From a virus, in IMG/VR virus record IMGVR_UViG_3300037963_001143, positions 1 through 28,180 of that record: a stretch of 28,180 nucleotides of DNA; one strand, given 5' to 3'. This document shows positions 22,210 through 28,180 of this stretch, in pieces (within the stretch, counting starts at the first letter, position 1; every line of letters begins with the position of its first letter). The translations under genes were made by a program, and so were the position numbers. The notes under the pieces were generated by a model. The model saw nothing but the letters and a program-made list of their open reading frames with translations, had not been told where the DNA came from and made no database searches.

Positions 22210-22915
22210 ATACAGACTAAAAGCAGACGAAGAAGCCTTACTACTTAACTATCGTAAGCACAAAGAAAGTAACGTACTAGTAATAGGCGACCTACACGAG
22301 CCGTTCTGTTTAGACGGCTACCTAGACTTCTGTATAGAACAATACAATATACATAACTGCGACGAAGTAGTGTTTATAGGCGATATCATAGACAATCACT
22401 ATAGCAGTTACCACGAAACAAGCGCAGACGGTATGGGTGGCGCAGATGAACTAGAACTAGCTATAAAGCGTATAGCACGCTGGCGCGACGCTTTTCCTGT
22501 AGCTACTGTACTAATAGGTAACCACGATCGTTTAATAATGCGTAAGGCACAGACTAGCGCAATACCTAGTAAATGGATTAAAAGCTATAAGGACGTTTTA
22601 GAAGTACCAGAATGGACGTTTACAGAACGCTACGTTAAAAACGGCGTACAATATATACACGGCGAAGCAGGAACTGCTAGAACGAAATGTAGGGCAGATA
22701 TGCAGAACACCGTACAAGGACACTTACACACGCAAGCATACTGCGAACACTACGTAGGGCAGAACTTTCGTATATTCGGTATGCAGGTAGGCTGCGGTAT
22801 AGATCACGAAAGCTACGCTATGGCTTACGCTAAAGCTGGTAAGAAACCTGCTATAGGGTGCGCTGTAGTAAAGAACAACGGCACACTACCTATGAATATC
22901 TTAATGCACCTATAA
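22196..22915 (+). CDS. Calcineurin-like metallophosphoesterase
   Basis: A protein of about 239 residues if it begins with GTG at 22196, overlapping the holin by 14 bases; a GTG at 22157 would add 13 residues buried in the holin gene. All five metallophosphoesterase motifs are present: GDLH (D32, H34), GDIIDNH (D63, N67, H68), GNHDR (N109-D111), HGE (H155) and GHLH (H176, H178). It should be a two-metal phosphodiesterase or phosphatase in the cytosol; the substrate (nucleotide, RNA, DNA or protein) cannot be read. It is the last gene before the control region, in the late unit. Possible roles in nucleotide signalling defence or end processing are inference. Confidence 0.9.
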   Translation: MGNNRYRLKADEEALLLNYRKHKESNVLVIGDLHEPFCLDGYLDFCIEQYNIHNCDEVVFIGDIIDNHYSSYHETSADGMGGADELELAIKRIARWRDAFPVATVLIGNHDRLIMRKAQTSAIPSKWIKSYKDVLEVPEWTFTERYVKNGVQYIHGEAGTARTKCRADMQNTVQGHLHTQAYCEHYVGQNFRIFGMQVGCGIDHESYAMAYAKAGKKPAIGCAVVKNNGTLPMNILMHL

Positions 22916-22929
22916 CTAGTCTGTTATAG
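22910..22929 (+). terminator. Weak stem-loop at the end of the late unit
   Basis: CTATAAC (22910-22916) and GTTATAG (22923-22929) are perfect complements around a 6-base loop. The stem spans the phosphoesterase stop codon. It is AT-rich and has no T-tract, so it is a weak candidate for the end of the late transcript. Confidence 0.35.
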
Positions 22930-22976
22930 TATTATCGTAACAACAAAATAACACAACTAAGAATAATACTCTTATA

Positions 22977-23016
22977 TATTAGTATTATATAAGTAGTATA
23001 TATATCTAGTAATATA
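22977..23016 (+). repeat. Shared AT-rich intergenic element, copy B
   Basis: TATTAGTATTATA (22977-22989), six bases, GTATATATA (22996-23004), two bases, TAGTAATATA (23007-23016): the same three blocks in the same order as at 5801-5834. It lies about 50 bases upstream of the early promoter in the 202-base gap between late and early blocks. AGTATTAT also occurs at 22928-22935, and its complement at 22963-22970 could form a hairpin with 22981-22988. Confidence 0.55.
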
Positions 23017-23045
23017 AAGTTTTTTTAATTTTTTTTATATAAAAC

Positions 23046-23077
23046 TTGTTTTGTAAACAAAAAAGTGTTTATATTTG
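23046..23077 (+). promoter_or_regulatory. Bacteroidota-type promoter for the early block
   Basis: TTG (23046-23048) and TATATTTG (23070-23077), 21 bases apart, match the Bacteroidota primary-sigma consensus (TTTG, 19-21 bases, TAnnTTTG). A T-rich tract at 23021-23036 lies upstream like an UP element. Transcription should start near 23084 and give a leader made almost only of A and C before the ATG at 23118. Confidence 0.75.
23049..23062 (+). promoter_or_regulatory. Palindromic operator candidate in the early promoter
   Basis: TTTTGT-AA-ACAAAA is a perfect inverted repeat occupying the spacer between the -33 and -7 boxes, the position where a bound protein would block RNA polymerase. No repressor gene is recognisable in the window, so a host factor or one of the small unknown proteins would have to bind it. 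Confidence 0.45.
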
Positions 23078-23117
23078 TACCAACAAACAATAACAAAATA
23101 ACAAAAACAACAAAACA

Positions 23118-23396
23118 ATGAAAACAATTACACTAAAAGAACTAAAAGAAAACAAGCCACACCTTAATTTTATAGAGGTAAATTGGGGAAATGGGTGGCA
23201 AGAAGTTGTAACTTCTTCGTTTAATCCAGATAAAACAAAAACATTGGCGGGCGGCAAGGTGATTATGTTTGAATCTTGGACTAAAAAAGGTGAACCACAA
23301 TTGCCTATAGTATCGCTAGAAAAAATTAAAGGAGCAAGAGTAAAGATGTTTGATAGAGATTCTTTAAATGATAAATACTTTAAAATAACTTTCTAA
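23118..23396 (+). CDS. First early gene, unknown function
   Basis: A 92-residue protein of mixed alpha/beta pattern (MKTITLKELKENKPHLNFIE, then WGNGWQEVVTSSFNPDKTKT and VIMFESWTKKGEPQLPIVSL). I do not recognise it. It is the first gene after the host-type promoter, where phages often place proteins against host defence or for host takeover. Its codons (TTG, GGG, AAT, TTT) differ from the neighbours, and similar A/C-only leaders precede it and the next gene, as though it were an inserted cassette. A GC-rich stem-loop follows its stop. Confidence 0.7.
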   Translation: MKTITLKELKENKPHLNFIEVNWGNGWQEVVTSSFNPDKTKTLAGGKVIMFESWTKKGEPQLPIVSLEKIKGARVKMFDRDSLNDKYFKITF

Positions 23397-23407
23397 AACA
23401 ACCAACC

Positions 23408-23446
23408 CCACCGCCCCGCACTGAAAAAAATGCGGGGATTTGGTGG
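23408..23446 (+). terminator. GC-rich two-part stem-loop after the first early gene
   Basis: CCCCGCA (23414-23420) pairs with TGCGGGG (23431-23437) around a 10-base loop, and CCACC (23408-23412) pairs with GGTGG (23442-23446) across a small internal loop. It is the most GC-rich structure in the window. No T-tract follows, so attenuation, RNA processing or stability is as likely as termination. Confidence 0.65.
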
Positions 23447-23469
23447 TAGTAATTAACAAAAACAAAACA

Positions 23470-23712
23470 ATGAAAAACCACTACGAAGAAATTGCAGAAA
23501 TTTTTAGCACGTCTAAACCAAGAGAAACACACGTATATATGCGTAATGTAGTAAAGGTACTAGACAAGGCTAAAGCACGTATAAAGGCGCACGAAACACA
23601 GGCGTACGCAGACGAAAACTACGACAGGGCACACGCTTATCATATGGCGCTTATAGAACTAGCATTTGTAACTTCGGAAATAATGCTACAACAACTTAAA
23701 GAAAATGAATAA
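23470..23712 (+). CDS. Small helical early protein
   Basis: An 80-residue helical protein (MKNHYEEIAEIFSTSKPRET ... VLDKAKARIKAHETQAYADE and on) of unknown function. The frame is open slightly further upstream, but the ATG at 23470 follows the leader AACAAAAACAAAACA, nearly identical to the leader of the gene at 23118, which decides the start. The alternating charged heptads suggest a helical bundle. Confidence 0.6.
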   Translation: MKNHYEEIAEIFSTSKPRETHVYMRNVVKVLDKAKARIKAHETQAYADENYDRAHAYHMALIELAFVTSEIMLQQLKENE

Positions 23713-23812
23713 AGAAACTAAAGTAAATACAGTTATAGCGATAGTATGTATGGCTACAGGTGTTATCCTAATGCACCTACTAGACACATTAGGAGTAATA
23801 ATAACAATATAA
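23705..23812 (+). CDS. 35-residue membrane micro-protein
   Basis: A short frame overlapping the previous gene by 8 bases encodes 35 residues: a charged start (MNKETKVN) and an almost uninterrupted hydrophobic remainder (TVIAIVCMATGVILMHLLDT and on). It would span the membrane once. It fills the gap before the SSB-like gene. Function unknown. Confidence 0.45.
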   Translation: MNKETKVNTVIAIVCMATGVILMHLLDTLGVIITI

Positions 23813-23816
23813 TAAG

Positions 23817-24236
23817 ATGAATAAGAAAAGTAAAGTAGTTAGCGCACAGGCTAACGGAACTTGGGAAGGAAAGTACGGCGTAATGTATAAGCACGAAATA
23901 GCTTTTGAAAACGGCGACGCAGGCGAATATAGCAGTAAGTCGGCAGAACAAAACAAGTTCGTAGAAGGACAAGAAACAGAGTACGAATTTATAGACGGTA
24001 AATTCCCTAAAGTAAAACCAGTAAGCAACTTTCAGCAAGGCGGCTACGCTACAGTAAAAAAAGGAGATAACCGCGAAAAATCTATAGTAAAACAAAGTAG
24101 TCTTAAATGCGCTACAGATTTTGTAATAGCTAACGGTGGCGACGAAGCTAGAGTTATAGAACTAGCTGATATGTTTACTACTTGGGTTCTAGAAGACGTA
24201 AAACCTACACCTGCACCGCAGGAAATGCCGTTCTAA
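23817..24236 (+). CDS. Single-stranded DNA-binding protein-like
   Basis: A 139-residue protein. Residues about 5-65 have an OB-fold-like strand pattern: KVVSAQANGTWEGKYGVMYK, HEIAFENGDAGEYSSKSAEQ, then FVEGQETEYEF, similar to phage ssDNA-binding proteins of Bacteroidota phages as I remember them. The C-terminus ends QEMPF, like the DIPF-type tail that SSBs use to recruit partners. It would coat ssDNA during replication and recombination. The middle (about 75-120) is a helical region. No other SSB candidate exists in the window. Confidence 0.65.
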   Translation: MNKKSKVVSAQANGTWEGKYGVMYKHEIAFENGDAGEYSSKSAEQNKFVEGQETEYEFIDGKFPKVKPVSNFQQGGYATVKKGDNREKSIVKQSSLKCATDFVIANGGDEARVIELADMFTTWVLEDVKPTPAPQEMPF

Positions 24237-24238
24237 TT

Positions 24239-24568
24239 ATGAGAGCAGGAAGCGACATAGGGTACTGCGATAGCGATCACCCTAAAGCACCTTTTGAATG
24301 GTGCGAACAGGATATTAAAACAAATGTAGAGGCATTAGGTTTTATGTTAGAAGAAGTAATTTTAGGAGATTACAAAATGCGTTTGTACCTTATAGACAAA
24401 GATACAAATGTAGCCTATGATTACGAAGACTTATACTACGATACTTACGAAACTTTTACAAGAAGGGACTTTTTAAATGACTACGATAATAGGTTTAGCC
24501 CTTGCTGCGGTGCAGATATTATAGAAGACTACGGCAGATGTAAACAATGTAAAGAAGCAATAATATAA
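24239..24568 (+). CDS. Acidic protein with C-terminal zinc ribbon
   Basis: A 109-residue, Asp/Tyr-rich protein with a C-terminal zinc ribbon: C89-C90-GAD ... C101-x2-C104. The frame is open to 24182 upstream, but that part lies over the SSB-like gene, so ATG 24239 is chosen; it begins 2 bases after the SSB-like stop. The acidic N-terminus could mimic DNA or bind a basic partner. Function unknown. Confidence 0.6.
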   Translation: MRAGSDIGYCDSDHPKAPFEWCEQDIKTNVEALGFMLEEVILGDYKMRLYLIDKDTNVAYDYEDLYYDTYETFTRRDFLNDYDNRFSPCCGADIIEDYGRCKQCKEAII

Positions 24569-24592
24569 AAATAGTTAAATAAGACTTAGAAA

Positions 24593-25000
24593 ATGAAGTT
24601 AAAATACGAAATAGAAAAGTTAAATAGTATTATAGAAGAAAAGCTAGATATAGATAGCATAAATACTAAAGAAAAAACTAGCGATCAAGTACTAGGTCGT
24701 ATGATAGCCTGCAATATACTTATGGATAACGGCGTAACGCCTGCAGGATTAGCACAATATTACTGCAAAGATAGAAGCAACTTTTACCACTACAGAAAAA
24801 AGCATAACACTTATATAGAAAATCCTAAGATTTTTCCAGAATATATAAAGCTATACGAAGCTGTAGAAGAAGACTTTGTAAAACGCGCTACAGACTTTAG
24901 GCTATTAGACAAGCTGCAGCGTATGGAAGTGCTAGACAGTATAAACAAAAATATAGACGAACTACTAATAAGACGTACAGACGTACTAAAAACATTATGA
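24593..25000 (+). CDS. Helix-turn-helix protein, DnaA-C-like pattern
   Basis: A 135-residue helical protein. Residues about 30-72 read QVLGRMIACNILMDNGVTPA, GLAQYYCKDRSNFYHYRKKH, which resembles the DNA-binding domain IV of DnaA (AxxxxLxxxx...S...IGxxFxxRxHSTVxxxxKK) with changes at key positions. It may bind a phage origin or operator. The remaining C-terminal half is a charged helix. It precedes the replication protein gene by one small gene, and overlaps that gene by 4 bases (ATGA). Confidence 0.5.
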   Translation: MKLKYEIEKLNSIIEEKLDIDSINTKEKTSDQVLGRMIACNILMDNGVTPAGLAQYYCKDRSNFYHYRKKHNTYIENPKIFPEYIKLYEAVEEDFVKRATDFRLLDKLQRMEVLDSINKNIDELLIRRTDVLKTL

Positions 25001-25359
25001 AGACAAAAGAAATAGTACTAGACTTATTGACAAGAAGTAAAAGTCTGCGCGATAACGATAACAGGCTAGTAGCTAATGTATGGGCAGTAGAACTAGGCGG
25101 TAAGATAAACGAATTAAGCGCTACAGATCTATTAAACTATGTAGCAGAAGGCAAGCTATCTGCAGCTAATAATATAAAAAGGCTACGCTGTAAGCTACAA
25201 CAAGAAAACGACTATTTACGCGGCGAAAAGTACGAGTACAAGCAAAGGTTCGTACAGGATAAATGGAGAAAAGAAATGCGTAAAAAAAGAATATATACCT
25301 TTGACAACCCAGACGACTGGGAAATAGATATAGATATAGACAATGAAAGGCTACATTAA
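24997..25359 (+). CDS. Small replication-block protein, unknown
   Basis: A 120-residue protein with an N-terminal helical domain (residues 1-50, KTKEIVLDLLTRSKSLRDND, then LVANVWAVELGG) followed by SAANNIKRLRCKLQQENDYL RGEKYEYKQRF, a pattern (IxRxRxxLQxxxxxLRGxxYxxR) that I recall from small proteins in many Bacteroidota phages. The C-terminus is Asp-rich. It may be an HTH protein of the replication module. It starts in ATGA overlap and overlaps the next gene by 17 bases. Confidence 0.55.
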   Translation: MKTKEIVLDLLTRSKSLRDNDNRLVANVWAVELGGKINELSATDLLNYVAEGKLSAANNIKRLRCKLQQENDYLRGEKYEYKQRFVQDKWRKEMRKKRIYTFDNPDDWEIDIDIDNERLH

Positions 25360-25930
25360 ATTACATAGGAAAATACTTGATAACGGCGTATTTGCAGACG
25401 CTGAATTATTAAAGGTTTTTGTATGGTGTATACTAAAAGCTAACACTACGCCTAACATAGTATACGGTCGCAAAGTAGACGTAGGGCAATTTATTACAGG
25501 ACGTGTAAGCGCAGCCGAAGAACTACGGCTAAAACCTAGTACAGTATATAAGCGTATGCAGGTACTAAAGAAGCAAGGCTACATAGATATAGACAGCAAT
25601 ACTAAAAACAGCTTAATAACTGTAAGTAAGTATAAGTCTTACCAACTAGACGAAAAGCCTAAAAAACGCGATCTAGAAGCCGTTTACAAGCGTTTTAGCG
25701 ACGAAGTATATAGCTACGACTATAGCGCAGAAATGCAGGCAGAATTTATAGACTACTGGACAGAACCTAACAGAAGTAAAACAAAGCTACGCTACGAGTT
25801 AGAAAAGACTTTCGATATAGCTAGACGTTTAAAGACTTGGGCAAAGCGCCAGAAGCAATACACAAAAACAGAAAAAAAGAATATTTTAGACACTTGGCAG
25901 GAAGCTAGAAATATAGTTAACAATGGATAA
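25343..25930 (+). CDS. Replication initiator-like protein, winged helix (DnaD/gpO-like)
   Basis: A 195-residue protein. The N-terminus MKGYIKLHRKILDNGVFADA ELLKVFVWCILKANTTP is the pattern of the N-terminal winged-helix domain of phage replisome organisers (KLYRKIxxNxxF ... LKxWxxxLxxAN). It continues with a winged-helix HTH, FITGRVSAAEELRLKPSTVY, KRMQVLKKQGYIDI, at about residues 50-90. The C-terminal part (135-190) is helical (YELEKTFDIARRLKTWAKRQ). It probably binds the phage origin and loads the host helicase. No phage polymerase, primase or helicase is present, so host enzymes must be used. Confidence 0.75.
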   Translation: MKGYIKLHRKILDNGVFADAELLKVFVWCILKANTTPNIVYGRKVDVGQFITGRVSAAEELRLKPSTVYKRMQVLKKQGYIDIDSNTKNSLITVSKYKSYQLDEKPKKRDLEAVYKRFSDEVYSYDYSAEMQAEFIDYWTEPNRSKTKLRYELEKTFDIARRLKTWAKRQKQYTKTEKKNILDTWQEARNIVNNG

Positions 25931-26600
25931 AATGAAAATACTAAACTTATACGCTTGTCTAGGTGGTAATCGTTACAAGTGGGACGAAGTAGCCAAAGAA
26001 GCTGGTATAGAAATAGAGGTAACTGCAGTAGAACTAGACGAAGAAGCTGCTAAATTGTACCAAGAACGTTTCCCTGCAGACACAGTAATAGTAACAGATG
26101 CGCACGAATACTTACTAGACCACTACAAAGAATTTGATTTTATATGGAGTAGTCCACCTTGCCCTACACATAGTAGAATAAACATAAGTCAATATACAAG
26201 AGAAAGCTGGAAACCTAAATACCCAGAAATGAAACTTTACGAAGAAGTAATATTTTTACAACACTACTACAAAGGTAAATTTTGCATAGAAAATGTTATA
26301 CCTTTTTACGAACCACTTGTACCAGCACACAAAAGACACAGGCACTTATATTGGACTAACTTTAATTTGCCTAATAAATTAAGCGAAAGAAAAAACCCTG
26401 ATTTGGCAAGAACTAGAAATGTAGTAAAACAATTAAGCAAATTTCACGACTACGACTTTAGCAAATATAAGGGTAAGCAGTCAGTACGTAAAATGGCACG
26501 TAATTTAGTAGACTATGAAGCTGGGCGCACAATATTTGAAACAGTACTAGGAATTACAAAAAAAGCAAATCAAAAACAAATAGATATATTTGACAGCTAA
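25923..26600 (+). CDS. DNA cytosine-5 methyltransferase
   Basis: A 225-residue C5 methyltransferase. Motif I is NLYACLGGNRYKWDEVA (residues 8-24), the acidic motif II EL is in AVELDEEAA, motif IV with the catalytic Cys is SSPPCPTHSR (C80), motif VI is ENV (123-125), a HKRHRHLYW segment takes the place of motif VIII, and motif X resembles VRKMARNLVDYEAG. The enzyme is short compared with the usual 320-400 residues, leaving a very small target-recognition region. No cognate endonuclease is adjacent. Codons from about 26140 onward are less typical of the genome than those before, hinting at a mosaic origin. Confidence 0.85.
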   Translation: MDKMKILNLYACLGGNRYKWDEVAKEAGIEIEVTAVELDEEAAKLYQERFPADTVIVTDAHEYLLDHYKEFDFIWSSPPCPTHSRINISQYTRESWKPKYPEMKLYEEVIFLQHYYKGKFCIENVIPFYEPLVPAHKRHRHLYWTNFNLPNKLSERKNPDLARTRNVVKQLSKFHDYDFSKYKGKQSVRKMARNLVDYEAGRTIFETVLGITKKANQKQIDIFDS

Positions 26601-26604
26601 AACA

Positions 26605-27000
26605 ATGGATAAGAGTAAGCAAATATGGTATCGGTTTAACAAAGACCAGAAGCAACTAAAAACAGACTGCGTAGACTTGGTTAGCAAGTGCTACTTAATG
26701 CTAGGGCAAAAGCCAGAAACACAGCAAGTAGTAATAATGGCGCAGTTACTATACGACGACTTAATAAATAGTTACAGCCGCCTTACTATGGACGAAGTAA
26801 CCTTTGCTTTTGAACAAGGTGTAAGACACAGCGAAAACGGCGCTTTTGTAAACGTTCGTAACTTTAACTTATGGATCAAAGAATACAGACAAAAAGCACA
26901 GCTTAATAAACAGAAAGGTATAATAACCGACTATCAACACCATAAGCAAAACCAAAAAGCAATAGCTAATACTATCAAGAAAGCTAAACATATAAAATGA
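26605..27000 (+). CDS. Replication accessory/helicase-loader-like protein
   Basis: A 131-residue helical protein. The central part (VVIMAQLLYDDLINSYSRLT MDEVTFAFEQGVRHSENGAF VNVRNFNLWIKEY) resembles N-terminal regions of phage P-like/DnaC-like loader or replication accessory proteins, in which a helical domain is followed by TFxxWIxxY. The C-terminus is basic. The ATG at 26605 follows AACA in the usual A-rich context; an upstream TTG at 26590 would lie in the methyltransferase gene. Role inferred from pattern and position after the replication initiator. Confidence 0.45.
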   Translation: MDKSKQIWYRFNKDQKQLKTDCVDLVSKCYLMLGQKPETQQVVIMAQLLYDDLINSYSRLTMDEVTFAFEQGVRHSENGAFVNVRNFNLWIKEYRQKAQLNKQKGIITDYQHHKQNQKAIANTIKKAKHIK

Positions 27001-27473
27001 ATACAAATTACGAAACTACTATTAGTAAGGAAGAATGGTATACACCTACACGTATTATAGATGCACTTGGAATATTTGACCTTGATCCTTGCAGCCCAAA
27101 TAAACCGTTTAATAAAATAGCTAATAATATTTTTACTAAAAAAGATAATGGACTTCTAAAAGAATGGTATGGTAGCGTATACTGTAATCCGCCTTATGGA
27201 AAACAAACTAAATTATGGCTAAATAAATGTGCAAAGCATAATAATTGTATAGCTTTAGTTTTTGCTAGAACAGATACAAAAATGTTTTTTAGTGAAGTAT
27301 GGAACAAAGCAAGTGCAATATTTTTCATAAAAGGCAGGTTAAAATTTTTAAACGAAAATAACGTAAGCATAGGCAGCGCTGGCGCGCCTAGTGTTTTAAT
27401 AGCTTACGGAAAACAATATAAAAGGTTAGAAAATTTAGATAGAACTATACAAGGTAAATATATTAAACTATAA
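26997..27473 (+). CDS. Phage Dam-type DNA N6-adenine methyltransferase
   Basis: A 158-residue enzyme of the phage DNA N6-adenine-methyltransferase (Dam) family: EEWYTPTRIIDALGIFDLDP (residues 12-31), NNIFTKKDNGLLKEWYGSVY, the catalytic NPPYG (N64-G68), then a GRLKFLNE segment and a GSAGAPSVLIAYG end. This arrangement (EWxTP ... DP ... FTxxxDGL ... W ... NPPY) is the family signature. It methylates adenine, typically to protect phage DNA. Its codons are AT-rich (AAT, TTT, GAT) unlike the genome average, as in the other methyltransferases. It overlaps the previous gene as ATGA. Confidence 0.9.
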   Translation: MNTNYETTISKEEWYTPTRIIDALGIFDLDPCSPNKPFNKIANNIFTKKDNGLLKEWYGSVYCNPPYGKQTKLWLNKCAKHNNCIALVFARTDTKMFFSEVWNKASAIFFIKGRLKFLNENNVSIGSAGAPSVLIAYGKQYKRLENLDRTIQGKYIKL

Positions 27474-27496
27474 ACAAAGCAAACAAAAATAGAGAT

Positions 27497-27751
27497 ATGA
27501 AAAAAGGACAACTAAAAACAGAAACAGTTAAAATACTTAAACTAATAGTTAAGCATATTAACGAAAGTAATGTAGACTACGATAGCGACAGCTTAAAGCA
27601 CTTATTAAGCGAAGCTATGGCATACTACGACCTGTACTTACTAAAGAAAAATAACAATAGAGTAGAAGCGCAAAAGCTAGAACAAAAGCTAACACCTAAA
27701 TACGAAGAAGGTCTACGCGCAGCTATTAGAGAATACCTAGACGAAGTATAG
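27497..27751 (+). CDS. Small helical hypothetical protein
   Basis: An 84-residue, strongly helical and charged protein (KTETVKILKLIVKHINESNV, then DSLKHLLSEAMAYYDLYLLK) of unknown function. It resembles a two-helix bundle. The 23-base gap before it carries only A-rich sequence. Genome-typical codons (CTA, GAC, GAA) return here after the methyltransferase. Confidence 0.6.
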   Translation: MKKGQLKTETVKILKLIVKHINESNVDYDSDSLKHLLSEAMAYYDLYLLKKNNNRVEAQKLEQKLTPKYEEGLRAAIREYLDEV

Positions 27752-27753
27752 AT

Positions 27754-27894
27754 ATGCAAATATTAGTATGTATAATTCTTATACTAGCTATAATGTATAC
27801 AGCACTTACGCTATACTTTGAATATAGGCTAGATAAAAAGAATAAAGAATGGCGCGAAAAGCTAAAACGCACGCAAAACTTAAAAAAGAACTAG
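27754..27894 (+). CDS. 46-residue membrane-anchored peptide
   Basis: A short frame beginning 2 bases after the previous stop: a hydrophobic span at residues 3-22 (ILVCIILILAIMYTALTLYF) followed by a basic helix (EYRLDKKNKEWREKLKRTQN). It overlaps the NinG gene by 46 bases. Single-span topology and tight spacing support a real gene; function unknown. Confidence 0.5.
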   Translation: MQILVCIILILAIMYTALTLYFEYRLDKKNKEWREKLKRTQNLKKN

Positions 27895-28180
27895 ACGCTG
27901 TATTTAGCAAGTATATACGTTGGTACTATGCAGACGCTAACGGCTACGTAGAATGCTATACGTGCGGACAGGTAAAGCCTGTAAAAGAAATGCAGGCAGG
28001 GCACTTTATGAGCAGACGACATACTAGCACGCGCTGGGATACAGAATACGGAAACGTAAAGCCTCAATGTGTTAAGTGCAATATGTTTGCGCAAGGCGAA
28101 CAATACTTATTTGGTCAAAAGCTAAAAGCAGAAATAGGTGAACAGGCAGTAGACGAACTTATAGCGTTAAGTCGCAAAAG
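27849..28180 (+). CDS. ninG: NinG/Rap-type recombination protein, 3' end cut by the window
   Basis: The first 110 codons of a protein matching lambda NinG (Rap): basic N-terminus MARKAKTHAKLKKELDAVFS, then C36-x2-C39 in ECYTCG, GHFMSRRHTS around 51-60, R62-W, and QCVKCN (C74-x2-C77-N78), the zinc/HNH-like core. NinG-type proteins are structure-specific endonucleases acting on branched DNA in recombination. The window ends within the C-terminal helices. Bases 1-66 probably hold its last 21 codons (see the first feature). It would follow the early genes and close the circle to the methyltransferase at 57. Confidence 0.85.
   Translation, partial: MARKAKTHAKLKKELDAVFSKYIRWYYADANGYVECYTCGQVKPVKEMQAGHFMSRRHTSTRWDTEYGNVKPQCVKCNMFAQGEQYLFGQKLKAEIGEQAVDELIALSRK

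Noticed and set aside
22963-22988. Hairpin ATAATACT/AGTATTAT as a terminator of the late unit
   Set aside because: It is purely AT, with a 10-base loop and no T-tract. It overlaps the shared AT-rich element and is more likely part of that.
1-28180. Diversity-generating retroelement, CRISPR array, toxin-antitoxin pair, integrase/attachment site, tRNA genes
   Set aside because: I looked for reverse transcriptase motifs, regularly spaced repeats, recombinase motifs and cloverleaf sequences by eye and saw none. A profile search would be needed to exclude weak cases.

Overview
The window looks like a complete or nearly complete genome of a small tailed phage, probably siphovirus-like, infecting a member of the Bacteroidota and most likely a flavobacterium. 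The evidence is as follows. All genes I can support lie on the + strand, tightly packed and often overlapping by ATGA or TAATG. Start codons sit in A-rich contexts without Shine-Dalgarno sequences, as is usual in Bacteroidota. The best promoter has the Bacteroidota form (TTG, 21 bases, TAnnTTTG). Many protein families are ones I associate with Bacteroidota phages. I see no integrase, excisionase, CI-like repressor, tRNA or CRISPR array, so a virulent life style is more likely than a temperate one.

The two ends appear to belong together. The last gene is a NinG-type recombination protein cut at base 28180, and the first 66 bases encode a 21-residue tail that fits a NinG C-terminus. The reading frame closes if the terminal AG is counted once.

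Layout: 1-2682 holds the NinG tail, an N6/N4-type DNA methyltransferase, a sigma-factor-like protein, a run of very small proteins, a DUF3310 protein and a ParB-domain protein. 2701-4342 is the small and large terminase. 4457-12997 is the tail block: a chaperone-like gene with a probable -1 frameshift extension, tail completion-type proteins, two large baseplate/hub-type proteins, a fibre-like protein and the tape measure. 13010-20594 is the head block: XkdF-type prohead protease, scaffold, major capsid, probable tail tube, small virion proteins, a LamG-like lectin protein, portal with a C-terminal MuF-like domain, and connector. 20594-22915 is a string of micro-proteins (some membrane-spanning), an M15 peptidase endolysin, a 3TM holin and a metallophosphoesterase. 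22916-23117 is the main AT-rich control region. 23118-28180 is the early/replication block: SSB-like protein, winged-helix replication protein, C5 and Dam-type methyltransferases, and NinG.

Control appears to be layered. A host-type promoter with a palindrome in its spacer drives the early block. Three intergenic copies of TTATATTTTATATT, lacking a host -33 box, precede the tail block, the scaffold/capsid block and the 16.6 kb block. A phage-encoded sigma-like factor could link the two classes. Stem-loops follow the terminase, capsid and tail-tube genes. A second long AT-rich element is shared by the gap at 5.8 kb and the control region at 23.0 kb. The points most worth following are the recoding site at 4975-4981, the sigma-factor/late-motif pairing, the shared AT-rich element, the micro-protein string and the end-joining through ninG.
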